A stretch of 6,705 nt of DNA. Origin: Acidobacterium sp. (GTDB lineage Bacteria; Acidobacteriota; Terriglobia; Terriglobales; Acidobacteriaceae). A program made the position numbers and the translations under genes. Location of the stretch: assembly GCA_003152595.1 (NCBI GenBank), contig PMAM01000346.1, forward strand, positions 827 through 7,531, read 5' to 3'. Below, in pieces: positions 1-6,539 of the stretch. Within the stretch, counting starts at the first letter, position 1. Each line of letters opens with the position of its first letter. Below the pieces are notes generated by a model. It made no database searches, was not told the DNA's origin, and saw only the letters and a program-made list of their open reading frames with translations.

Positions 1-215
1 AGCAGGTTCGCTCCGTTCTTCAGGCGGATGATCACGATGCGGTCAAAGTGTCCCGTCAGAGCGTAGGCATCGGGCACCGCGCTGCTGTTCGGCCTGGTGT
101 CATCGGCCGGATTGGGCGAGGGATTGGTCACCGTGTGCCGCGTCTCCTGCGCGCCCAGCGCGACCGTCACCGTCAGAAATATCGTCAGCAGGATGCCGTT
201 GCGTGTACTCGTCAT
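1..215 (-). CDS. Exported PPC (DUF296)-domain protein, N-terminal part only
   Basis: The first 71 codons of a gene that runs off the left edge. The ATG at 215 is preceded by GAGAGG at 230-225, nine bases upstream. The protein opens with a signal peptide: a short basic start (MTSTRNG), a hydrophobic run (ILLTIFLTVTVAL) and a likely cleavage site after GAQ near residue 23. A polar Pro/Asn/Asp-rich linker follows (about 24-54). Then comes GHFDRIVIIRLKNGANLL (55-71 and the edge codon), which resembles the first beta strand and helix of the PPC (plants and prokaryotes conserved, DUF296) fold. The known plant PPC proteins are nuclear AT-hook proteins and bacterial ones are trimers of uncertain role; an export signal argues against DNA binding here. 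The gene is probably the last known member of the larA-GH28 operon, 56 bases after the GH28 stop. The family call rests on about 18 residues, so it is tentative; the signal peptide and start are better supported. Confidence 0.6.
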   Translation of the reverse strand, partial: MTSTRNGILLTIFLTVTVALGAQETRHTVTNPSPNPADDTRPNSSAVPDAYALTGHFDRIVIIRLKNGANL

Positions 216-231
216 GATTCGGTTCCTCTCC

Positions 232-245
232 GCGGCTCTTGCCGC
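232..245. repeat. Small GC-rich inverted repeat between GH28 and PPC genes
   Basis: GCGGC (232-236) and GCCGC (241-245) are perfect inverted arms around a four-base loop. They lie between the GH28 stop and the Shine-Dalgarno site of the PPC-domain gene. With a five-pair stem and no T-run this is not an intrinsic terminator. It could form a weak hairpin between the two cistrons, or be chance in GC-rich DNA. Confidence 0.3.
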
Positions 246-271
246 TCCCTGCACGGTCCAGCCTGGGAACA

Positions 272-1900
272 TTATCGTTCCGACCCCTGCAACGGCTGGC
301 CCAGATTCAGGCCCTGGCTGGTTTCTTCGGTCGGCGTCGCCGCGTTGTTCAGCACGTTTCCTTCCAGAAAGATCTTCTTCAGTAAACCCGGTTCGACGGA
401 GAGGAAGACGCGCGTTCCCGGGAATGCCCGGCTGTTGCGGACAATCGCGCCGGCCGCATCGTCCAAACGGATCACCGGCATTCCTTGCGCCCGCTTCACG
501 GAGCTCACGTTGTCCAGTTCCAGATTCGTAACGTGATTCGCGGAAAACGCCGGTCCGGACGCTGGATTCAGCTGCACGTTGTGCAATTCCAGATCGTCGG
601 CATACTCGGCGCGCATGCCAATCTTGCCGGTACCCATCACGTTGCTGATGTGCAGTCCCTGAATCGGCATTTCCGGCAAGCCGGCAACATCGATCAAAAC
701 TTTCGCGCCATTGATGGTCATGTTGCTCATGGCAATGTTGCGAAACACCGGCGTCGTCTTCGATATCGGCTGCTCGGAGGTGCGCTTCTCTCCCTCCATC
801 AGGTAGTAGTTCGTCACCGTGATCGCTTCACCAACGTTCTCCATCGTCCAGTTGTCGAAGCGCACGTCCTCCACCACGCCACCGCGGCCGCGGCGGCTCT
901 TGATGCGCGCACCGTTCTGCGTATCGACCGCGGTAATGTTGCTCGCCACGATGTTCCGAACGCTGCCCGATGTCTCACTGCCGATGGTGACGGCTCCGTG
1001 CGCATGGTGGACCGTGCAGTTGGTGATGGTGACGTCTTCGGTGGGACGATTGACCCGCAGGCCGTCGGCGTCCTTGCCGGACTTGATCACGATGCCATCG
1101 TCGCCTGTATCGATATAGTCGTTGGCGAGCCTGACGAAGCGGCTCGAGTCAATCACAATGCCGTCGGTGTGCACGCCTGGGTAGGTTTCGATCACCAGAT
1201 TCTCGACCGTTGCGTTCTCGCCGTAGAGCAGATGCACCGTCCACATCGGCGACCCGATGAAGCGCAGCCCGTCGACGAGGATGTTCTTGCTATTCATGAA
1301 GCGGATAAAGGAGGGCCGCAGCTCGGCCGCCACCGCCTCGTACTCCTCATAGGACACAGCCTTTCCAGCCTCGAGGGTGTTGAGCAGATTCTCCCAGTGC
1401 GGCCCATTCGCGCTGCCCGGATCATCCTCACCGGTGGCTTTCAACCGCGGGTGCAGGTTCATCCAGTCGTCGTTGTTGCTCATGAGAACACCGCGGCCGA
1501 GGACCGCGACGTTTTCCAGATCATGACCTCCGATCAGCGGCACCGGCGTCAGCGTCTCCACTCCCTGCTGACGGCCGGGAGTGAAGGGCAGTCTCACCGC
1601 CGGGAACCGGACGATCGCTCCGGCATCGAAGTAGAGGGTGAGATTGCTCACCATCTCGATGGGACCCGAGACATAGTGGCCGGCCGGCACAAAGACCGTC
1701 CCTCCGCCGGCCTTCTGCGCCGCGGCAATCGCCGCGCGGAACGCATCGGATGCATTGCCGGTGCCATCGTTGTGCGCGCCGTAGTCCATGATGTTGAACA
1801 CTGGACTGTGCGGGTTCGGCGCATCCTGCGCCGCTGCGGCGACTGCGTACGCGAAGATCATGGGGAACAGGGCCAACAGGCGCTGCAATTGTGCTTTCAT
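272..1900 (-). CDS. Secreted glycoside hydrolase family 28 (polygalacturonase-like)
   Basis: A 542-residue GH28 enzyme, the family that hydrolyses galacturonan and related pectic chains by inversion on a right-handed beta-helix. The ATG at 1900 is chosen because AAGGAG (1914-1909) lies eight bases upstream and a Sec signal peptide follows directly (MKAQLQRLLALF, then a hydrophobic run ending AAAAQ near residue 25). An upstream TTG at 1975 would bury that signal. The mature protein starts with the beta-helix entry block FNIMDYGAHNDGTGNASDAF (35-54). The family motifs follow in order: GSPMW (216-220), HTDG (244-247), the catalytic pair in TGDDG (265-269), HAHG (299-302) and RIK (332-334). The three aspartates (246, 267, 268), His301, Arg332 and Lys334 are all present. 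The usual Asn of the NTD motif is His244. The length is somewhat above a minimal polygalacturonase because of a C-terminal extension of beta-helix character (about 380-520). It lies 71 bases after the LarA-like gene and is probably co-transcribed. GH28 also includes rhamnogalacturonases and xylogalacturonases, so the exact substrate is open. Confidence 0.93.
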   Translation of the reverse strand: MKAQLQRLLALFPMIFAYAVAAAAQDAPNPHSPVFNIMDYGAHNDGTGNASDAFRAAIAAAQKAGGGTVFVPAGHYVSGPIEMVSNLTLYFDAGAIVRFPAVRLPFTPGRQQGVETLTPVPLIGGHDLENVAVLGRGVLMSNNDDWMNLHPRLKATGEDDPGSANGPHWENLLNTLEAGKAVSYEEYEAVAAELRPSFIRFMNSKNILVDGLRFIGSPMWTVHLLYGENATVENLVIETYPGVHTDGIVIDSSRFVRLANDYIDTGDDGIVIKSGKDADGLRVNRPTEDVTITNCTVHHAHGAVTIGSETSGSVRNIVASNITAVDTQNGARIKSRRGRGGVVEDVRFDNWTMENVGEAITVTNYYLMEGEKRTSEQPISKTTPVFRNIAMSNMTINGAKVLIDVAGLPEMPIQGLHISNVMGTGKIGMRAEYADDLELHNVQLNPASGPAFSANHVTNLELDNVSSVKRAQGMPVIRLDDAAGAIVRNSRAFPGTRVFLSVEPGLLKKIFLEGNVLNNAATPTEETSQGLNLGQPLQGSER

Positions 1901-1908
1901 CTTTTCTT

Positions 1909-1914
1909 CTCCTT
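1909..1914 (-). promoter_or_regulatory. Shine-Dalgarno site deciding the GH28 start
   Basis: AAGGAG on the minus strand sits eight bases before the ATG at 1900 in a purine-rich leader. It fixes the start 25 codons inside the longest open frame, which begins with a TTG at 1975 that overlaps the LarA-like stop. Confidence 0.75.
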
Positions 1915-1950
1915 CTCCCAGCACAACCCCACTGCGGCGCGGGAAATGCG

Positions 1951-1966
1951 TCGTGAAGCAGCACGA
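1951..1966. repeat. Inverted repeat between larA and GH28
   Basis: TCGTG (1951-1955) and CACGA (1962-1966) pair around a six-base loop, just after the stop of the LarA-like gene and before the GH28 ribosome site. There is no T-tract on the minus strand after it, so it should not end transcription. It may be a weak intercistronic hairpin or chance. Confidence 0.25.
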
Positions 1967-1971
1967 GAAGG

Positions 1972-3285
1972 TCAAAAAGAAGAAGTGAGCGCCGGCTCCC
2001 GTTCCGCTTCCGCTTGACCGTCCACCCGCGCATACGCATAGGGCCCCTCCGGAATCAGGGCCACGCGCGCATCCTTCGGCAGCGCCGCTAACAGGGCCGC
2101 AATCGCAGCTTCAACACTGGAATAACTCTGATCCGCGAGCGCCCCAAGCTCCCGCTTCGGCGCACCCGGCGTGTAGAAGAAAACCTTGTGGTTCCGCTCC
2201 GTCAGCGCCAGCTTTTCCAGCTGCCACTGGTCGGGCACCACCGGAGTATCCGCAATCGCGCGGAGATAATTCTCCGGTCCGGCATACGCGCGCAGCTTCT
2301 CGGCAAAGTCCGGCGATCCGATCCCCTCGGCGCACTCGCCCAGCAACAGGATGGGGCCTCTCGGCTTCACGATGTGCTCTGCCGCTGTAATTCCCTTGAT
2401 CGTCTGATAGAAGGTCAGATCCAGCGGATATCCGGCTGCGCTGGTGATCACCGCATCGGCCGCCTCCGCCAGCCGCTCCATGGAATGTTCGCGCAGAAAC
2501 CGGACACCGGCCGCGTGCGCGTTCACCGGGCATCCGGCGAAGACTCCGGAAATCTCGCGCTCCCGCGTCATGGTGACGTCGAGAATGAAGTCGTGGCCGG
2601 CCATGGCTGCAATTTCCAGCAACTCCGCGTGCAGCGGATTCCCCTCAATGGATCCTTCGGTCGCCGCCGGCTCGCGCATGAATCGCGGCGAGTGGATCGT
2701 TCGGATCGTCTCCTCCCCGGCCACGCCTGGCGCAACCAATTTGCGGCCGCCGGAGAAGCCCAGCATCAGATGCTGCTCGATGAATCCCAGCGTGATATGC
2801 AGATCGGCGGCCATGAAGCGCTCGTCGATGAACACCGGCGTGCCCCGGCGCGTGGATCCCAGCGAGCGATGCGCCGCGCGATCCCGCGCATCGTGGTTTG
2901 CGATCCGATAGCCGGCTGCGATGTCCGGTCCCAGAATCGCGTTCAGCTCATCCCGCGTCGCCTGGCGATGGAGTCCGGTGGCAATCAGGATCGTCACTGC
3001 TTCCTTCGGAATTCCCGCCCGGTGCAGCCGTTCCAGCAGCGGAGGAAGCGTGACGCGATTGGGCGCGGGCCGCGTAATATCGCAGACCGAAATCGCAGCA
3101 CTCTTTCGACCCGCGGCCAGTTGAGCCAGCGGCGGGCGCCCGATGGGTGCATCCAGTGCGACTTCGATCGCCGTCGCGGGATCGGCGACAGGCCCGCTGG
3201 ATCGGCTCAGGATCAGTCGGTATTGCGGCCCCTCCGGGAGGGCCACCGTGAGTCCTTTCTTTCCGAAGGCGAACTCTGTCTTCAC
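1972..3285 (-). CDS. larA: LarA-family nickel-dependent 2-hydroxyacid racemase/epimerase
   Basis: A 437-residue cytoplasmic LarA (DUF2088) homologue, close to the 424 residues of Lactiplantibacillus plantarum LarA. LarA enzymes use a nickel-pincer nucleotide tethered to a lysine and invert the carbon bearing OH next to a carboxylate by hydride transfer. The signatures are all visible: DITRP (69-73); GLHR with His106; GFIEQHLMLGFSGGRK with His172 and Lys182; and TIHSPRF with His198. They correspond to LarA His108, His174, Lys184 and His200, that is the two catalytic histidines, the cofactor lysine and the nickel ligand. GYPLD and YQTIKGIT (285-300) and PDQWQ near 351 match the C-terminal LarA domain. 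GTG at 3285 is preferred because GGAG (3296-3293) lies seven bases upstream; TTG at 3300 has no such site. It probably heads an operon with the GH28 gene. No cofactor genes (larB, larC, larE) are in the window, so the cofactor must be made elsewhere. The family includes lactate and malate racemases and aldonate C2-epimerases; the pectinase neighbour favours a sugar acid (inference). Confidence 0.9.
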   Translation of the reverse strand: MKTEFAFGKKGLTVALPEGPQYRLILSRSSGPVADPATAIEVALDAPIGRPPLAQLAAGRKSAAISVCDITRPAPNRVTLPPLLERLHRAGIPKEAVTILIATGLHRQATRDELNAILGPDIAAGYRIANHDARDRAAHRSLGSTRRGTPVFIDERFMAADLHITLGFIEQHLMLGFSGGRKLVAPGVAGEETIRTIHSPRFMREPAATEGSIEGNPLHAELLEIAAMAGHDFILDVTMTREREISGVFAGCPVNAHAAGVRFLREHSMERLAEAADAVITSAAGYPLDLTFYQTIKGITAAEHIVKPRGPILLLGECAEGIGSPDFAEKLRAYAGPENYLRAIADTPVVPDQWQLEKLALTERNHKVFFYTPGAPKRELGALADQSYSSVEAAIAALLAALPKDARVALIPEGPYAYARVDGQAEAEREPALTSSF

Positions 3286-3292
3286 AACCTGA

Positions 3293-3296
3293 CTCC
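3293..3296 (-). promoter_or_regulatory. Shine-Dalgarno site supporting a GTG start for the LarA homologue
   Basis: GGAG on the minus strand, seven bases before the GTG at 3285. The longer frame would start at TTG 3300, where no good ribosome site is seen, so translation most likely starts at the GTG and the first five codons of the longest frame are leader. Confidence 0.6.
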
Positions 3297-3331
3297 GCAA
3301 ATTCCGATTCGGCTACAAGCGTGCTGTTTCA

Positions 3332-3359
3332 GTTATATCGCTTTCGCGATTTCGATCAG
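3332..3359 (-). promoter_or_regulatory. Possible promoter for the larA-GH28-PPC operon
   Basis: On the minus strand TATAAC (3337-3332) is a good -10 box, and CTGATC (3359-3354) is a weak -35 with a 16-base spacer. It would start transcription near 3325 and leave a leader of about 40 bases before the GTG at 3285. The -35 is poor, so confidence is limited; no other promoter-like site stands out on this strand of the gap. Confidence 0.35.
3337..3350. promoter_or_regulatory. Palindrome in the divergent control region (possible operator)
   Basis: ATCGC (3337-3341) and GCGAT (3346-3350) form a perfect inverted repeat around TTTC. It fills most of the spacer of the proposed minus-strand promoter and lies just upstream of the proposed plus-strand one, so a bound regulator could act on both transcription units. 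Five-base arms occur often by chance, and no regulator gene is in the window. Confidence 0.3.
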
Positions 3360-3360
3360 G

Positions 3361-3369
3361 TGCTAGACT
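3361..3369 (+). promoter_or_regulatory. Possible extended -10 promoter for the Gfo/Idh gene
   Basis: TGCTAGACT fits the extended -10 pattern TG-N-TANNNT. No convincing -35 is seen 16-18 bases upstream, which an extended -10 can tolerate. Transcription would start near 3376, leaving a leader of almost 60 bases before the ATG at 3434. Confidence 0.3.
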
Positions 3370-3433
3370 TCCGTGGGCCGCCGCGTCGCTGTTTGAGGCG
3401 AAGCGAAAGCAGTCGAGGCTCGGGAGGTTTCTG

Positions 3434-4855
3434 ATGACGGGGCAGCATACAGGCCAAGGTTCGATGTTCACGCGGAGACACTTTCTTCAAACCGCAGGAG
3501 CGGCGGCGCTGACTACGCGCAGCGGCTGGGCGCGTGCAGCGTTCGTTCCGGCGTCGGATCGGATCACGATCGGGGTGATTGGCTGGGGGATGATGGGGCC
3601 GGCGAACACGAAGGCCTTCCTTTCCATGGACGACTGCCAGGTGGTGGCGGCGTGCGACCTCGATAAGCCGCATCTGCAGGCGGCGCTCGACACCATCAAC
3701 GGCCATTATGGCAATCAGGACTGCAAGGGCTACCACGACTATCGCGAGATGCTGGCGCGCACCGACATCGACGCCATCATGATCGCGGTCCCCGACCAGT
3801 GGCACGCGATCATCGCAACCGAGGCGGCTCGGCGGAAGAAGGACATCTACGGGGAGAAGCCGCTGGCGCACACTGTCTTCGAGCAGCAGGCGATCGTGCG
3901 CGAAGTCGAGAAGAACAACGTCATCTGGCAGACCGGCTCGTGGCAGAGGTCGCTTCCCTCGTTTCATAAGGCGGCGGAAATCGTGCGCAACGGGCTGATC
4001 GGCGACGTGACGCATGTTGAGGTCGGATTGCCGGGCGGCCATCATGATTTTCCGCACACACTGCCGGCGCTGATGGAGAAGTTGGCCTCGCTGCCGAACA
4101 AGCCTGAGAGCCCCGCACAGATTGTGCCCGGCACGCCGGCGTGGGACCTGGCTGTTTCCGACCCGCCGGCGGATTTCGACTACGACATGTGGCTCGGACC
4201 GTCGAAGAAGGAACCATACATCGCTGTGCGCGTGTACCAGAACTGGCGCTGGAACTACAACACCGGCGGCGGGCAGCTGATGGACTGGATCGGGCACCAC
4301 GGCGACATTGCGCACTGGGGTCTGGGATTCGATCGCACCGGGCCGTCGGTCGTGGAGGGGCACGGCGAGTTTCCGCCGGAGAACGCGGTTTGGAATACGG
4401 CGACGAAGTACAACATCGAGTGCCTGTACCGGAAGGAAGTGACCGGGTACCCCGTGGACGTGACGATGACCATCGCGGGCGGATCGCCGGCGATCGCGAT
4501 GGGCACGAAGTGGATCGGGAAGGATGGCTGGGTGTGGGTGGATCGCAGCGGCTTCGATGCGTCCAATCCGGAGTGGCTGAAGGAGGAGTCGCTGCCGGAT
4601 TCGGAGCGCAAGGTGCAGCTGATCGTTTCGAACGAGCACCGGCGGAATTTTCTCGACAGCGTCAGGTCGCGCAAGCCGACGATTGCCCCCGTCGAGACGG
4701 CGCATCACTCAACGATCCCGGGGCATCTGGGGCTTATCTCGATGCTTGTGGGGCGGAAGATCGAGTGGGATGTGAAGAAGGAGACGATCCTCAACGATCC
4801 GGGAGCCAGCGCGCTGCTGACGAGGCCGTATCGGGAGCCGTGGAAGTTGAGCTGA
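3434..4855 (+). CDS. Tat-exported Gfo/Idh/MocA-family oxidoreductase
   Basis: A 473-residue NAD(P)-dependent sugar dehydrogenase-like protein. The ATG at 3434 has GGGAGG (3422-3427) six bases upstream; an inner ATG at 3464 (residue 11) would also leave the signal intact but has a poorer site. The N-terminus is a twin-arginine signal, TRRHFLQ (13-19), then AGAAAL and a likely cleavage after ARA near residue 35, so it should leave the cytoplasm folded with its cofactor. The Rossmann domain shows ITIGVIGWGMMG (44-55) and an acidic residue at the end of strand two (CDLD, 74-77). GEKPLAHT (140-147) carries the family Lys142. QTGSWQRSLPSF (166-177) and GGGQLMDWIGHHGDIAHWG (278-296) form the substrate side, with the Asp284/His288 pair typical of the second domain. 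The C-terminus matches the Gfo/Idh C-terminal extension of exported members. It is transcribed away from the larA-GH28 operon. GH109-type NAD-dependent glycosidases share this fold and export signal, so a hydrolase role cannot be excluded. Confidence 0.92.
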   Translation: MTGQHTGQGSMFTRRHFLQTAGAAALTTRSGWARAAFVPASDRITIGVIGWGMMGPANTKAFLSMDDCQVVAACDLDKPHLQAALDTINGHYGNQDCKGYHDYREMLARTDIDAIMIAVPDQWHAIIATEAARRKKDIYGEKPLAHTVFEQQAIVREVEKNNVIWQTGSWQRSLPSFHKAAEIVRNGLIGDVTHVEVGLPGGHHDFPHTLPALMEKLASLPNKPESPAQIVPGTPAWDLAVSDPPADFDYDMWLGPSKKEPYIAVRVYQNWRWNYNTGGGQLMDWIGHHGDIAHWGLGFDRTGPSVVEGHGEFPPENAVWNTATKYNIECLYRKEVTGYPVDVTMTIAGGSPAIAMGTKWIGKDGWVWVDRSGFDASNPEWLKEESLPDSERKVQLIVSNEHRRNFLDSVRSRKPTIAPVETAHHSTIPGHLGLISMLVGRKIEWDVKKETILNDPGASALLTRPYREPWKLS

Positions 4856-4859
4856 CAGG

Positions 4860-4874
4860 CGCGCGGATCGCGCG
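4860..4874. repeat. GC palindrome just upstream of the TPR-gene -10 box
   Basis: CGCGC (4860-4864) and GCGCG (4870-4874) are inverted arms around GGATC. It starts five bases after the Gfo/Idh stop and ends four bases before TATAAT. Without a following T-run it is not a normal intrinsic terminator. It could be an operator overlapping the -35 zone, or a hairpin protecting the upstream message. Confidence 0.35.
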
Positions 4875-4878
4875 ACTC

Positions 4879-4884
4879 TATAAT
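4879..4884 (+). promoter_or_regulatory. Consensus -10 box (TATAAT) for the TPR gene
   Basis: A perfect TATAAT in the 34-base gap between the Gfo/Idh stop and the TPR start. The usual six to seven base distance from a -10 box puts transcription start at 4890-4891, the first bases of the proposed GTG start codon. The nearest -35-like hexamer, CTGACA (4852-4857), has a 21-base spacer, longer than normal, and the 17-base position (CAGGCG) does not match. The TAA inside the box also closes the TPR frame upstream. Confidence 0.45.
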
Positions 4885-4889
4885 CAGCA

Positions 4890-6539
4890 GTGGTGCGGGG
4901 ACAAGTAAGATTTCGCGGAATTGCGGCTTCCCTTCTGCTGGTGGTCCTGGCATGGGCGGGGTTCGCGCGCTCTCAGGAGGCGACGGACAGTAAGCCCGCC
5001 GAATCGGGCGAAGCGCACGGGCGGCTGGTGCTGGTGCTGCCCTTTGAGAACCGCAGCGGCGACAAGAGCAACGACTGGATGGGCTCGGCTTTTCCTGACG
5101 TGCTGAACCGGCGTCTGAGTTCGGCCGGTTTTCTGACCATCGGCCGGGGCGATCGCCTCTACGCGTTCGACCATCTTGGCCTGCCGACGGATCTGCAGCC
5201 CACGCGTGCCACCGCCATCCGGATTGCGCAGACGCTCGACGCCGACTATGTGGTGTTCGGGCATTTTGCCAAGGGGACGGATGCGAATCAGCTGACGGCT
5301 GAGGTTTTGACGCTCGACGTCTCCGGCCTGCATCTGAGTGAGCCCATCGAACAGCAGGGCGATGCCGATCATCTGGTGCAGATGATCAGCAGCCTGGCCT
5401 GGAAGGTGGCGCGCCAGCTGAATCCGGCCCTGGGTGTGGACGAACAAACGTTCATTGCCGCGGACAAGAATCTGCACACCGAGGCCTTCCGCGACTACAT
5501 CCAGGGGCTGGTGGCGGCTGATCCCAAAGAGGACATTGGGCACCTGCGGGACGCGGTGAAGCTGGACCCCGAATTTGCACCCGCATGGCTGGCGCTGGGG
5601 CGGACGTATTTTGCCGATGAGGATTACGATGACGCGGCCACGACGCTGGGGCACCTTCCTGCGGATGATCCGAACGCGCTGGAGGCGGACTTCTATCGCG
5701 GCCTGGCGTACTTCTATACCGGCAACTACCGCGAGGCGGAGGATGCGTTCGCCTTTGTGAGCACGCGCCTGCCGCTGCCGGAGGTGGTCAACAACCAGGG
5801 CGTGGCTGCGAGCCGCCGCGGCAAAGACAGCGGGGCGCTTTTTGAGCAGGCAATCGCCGCCGATCCGCGCGATCCGGACTATCACTTTAATCTCGCCATC
5901 GCGCTGGCGCACCGGAATGACACGGCTGGAGCGCTGAAAGAACTGAATGAGGTGCTCACGCTGCGTCCAGGAGACAGCGAGGCGCAGTCGTACGCCAGCC
6001 AGCTGAAGAATCCCACTTCTACCGGCGCGAATCCGGACCCAGGTCACGCCGTCGCCGATACGCAGGGTCCGCTGACGCGCATCAAGAGGGGCTACAGCGA
6101 AGCCGGATTCCGCCAGGCAGCCTTTGAACTGGAGCAAGTGCAACAGATGCGGCTGGCATCGCTGGCGCCGCCGGAGCGTGCCGCGCAGCTGGTCAGGGAC
6201 GGCGATCAATTCTTCCAGCGGGGACTGGTTCTGGAGGCAGAACGGGAGTATCGTGAGGCACTGAAGGCGGATGCGCAGTCAGCGCCGGCTCACGCGGGCC
6301 TGGCTGCGGTGCAGGAACGCGACGGCGAGGCGGATGGGGCCCGGCAGGAGGCGCGGGCGTCGATCCAGCTGGCGCCCAATGTGCCGGCGTATCTGGTGCT
6401 GGCGCGGCTGGACCTGCAGGCGAATCAGCTGAGCGCCGCCGCGAGCGATGTGAGCCAGGCTCTCCGGGTGGATCCGGAGAGCGCGAGCGCGAAGGGCATG
6501 AAGCTGGCGCTGGAACGGCGAGGTCAGACATTGCCATGA
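4890..6539 (+). CDS. Exported TolB-N-like domain plus TPR-repeat protein
   Basis: About 549 residues. The frame is closed by TAA at 4881-4883, so the start must be GTG 4890 or GTG 4893; neither has a Shine-Dalgarno site, and 4890 coincides with the start point expected from TATAAT. A signal peptide follows (basic VRGQVRFRG, hydrophobic IAASLLLVVLAWAGFA, cleavage near residue 27). Residues 45-180 resemble the TolB N-terminal/FlgO-CsgG-like alpha/beta domain: LVLVLPFENRSGDKSNDWMG (46-65), FLTIGRGDRL, and ADYVVFGHFAK (118-128) as a core strand. From about 195 to 370 there are TPR-like helical pairs (AWLALGRTYFADEDYDDAA at 232-250; FYRGLAYFYTGNYREAEDAF at 268-287; YHFNLAIALAHRNDTAGALK at 331-350). 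A less ordered linker (about 371-425) is followed by a second TPR block (430-530). Such proteins are scaffolds, probably periplasmic, with no enzymatic motif seen. It overlaps the next gene by ATGA, which suggests shared function and coupled translation. The exact role is unknown. Confidence 0.85.
   Translation: MVRGQVRFRGIAASLLLVVLAWAGFARSQEATDSKPAESGEAHGRLVLVLPFENRSGDKSNDWMGSAFPDVLNRRLSSAGFLTIGRGDRLYAFDHLGLPTDLQPTRATAIRIAQTLDADYVVFGHFAKGTDANQLTAEVLTLDVSGLHLSEPIEQQGDADHLVQMISSLAWKVARQLNPALGVDEQTFIAADKNLHTEAFRDYIQGLVAADPKEDIGHLRDAVKLDPEFAPAWLALGRTYFADEDYDDAATTLGHLPADDPNALEADFYRGLAYFYTGNYREAEDAFAFVSTRLPLPEVVNNQGVAASRRGKDSGALFEQAIAADPRDPDYHFNLAIALAHRNDTAGALKELNEVLTLRPGDSEAQSYASQLKNPTSTGANPDPGHAVADTQGPLTRIKRGYSEAGFRQAAFELEQVQQMRLASLAPPERAAQLVRDGDQFFQRGLVLEAEREYREALKADAQSAPAHAGLAAVQERDGEADGARQEARASIQLAPNVPAYLVLARLDLQANQLSAAASDVSQALRVDPESASAKGMKLALERRGQTLP

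Noticed and set aside
1901..1975. Upstream TTG start for the GH28 gene overlapping the LarA-like stop
   Set aside because: It would add 25 residues without a ribosome site and bury the signal peptide, while the ATG at 1900 has AAGGAG at ideal spacing.
485..2017. A 510-codon open frame on the plus strand opposite the GH28 gene
   Set aside because: The GH28 frame on the other strand has all family motifs. The antisense product is rich in Arg, His, Val and Asp with no recognisable domain, as expected from GC-rich coding DNA read backwards.
2188..3366. A 392-codon open frame on the plus strand opposite the LarA homologue
   Set aside because: The LarA frame carries the full set of catalytic motifs; the opposite frame shows none.
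3356..4708. A 450-codon open frame on the minus strand opposite the Gfo/Idh gene
   Set aside because: It is Arg/His/Pro-rich without a known domain and is fully opposite a well-supported oxidoreductase.
4856..4878. Intrinsic terminator after the Gfo/Idh gene
   Set aside because: The GC palindrome has only five-pair arms and is followed by ACTCTATAAT, not a T-run, so it is better described as a promoter-proximal repeat.
4884..6209. A 441-codon open frame on the minus strand opposite the TPR gene
   Set aside because: It has no domain or signal peptide and its composition is that of an antisense shadow; the plus-strand frame has a signal peptide and TPR helices.
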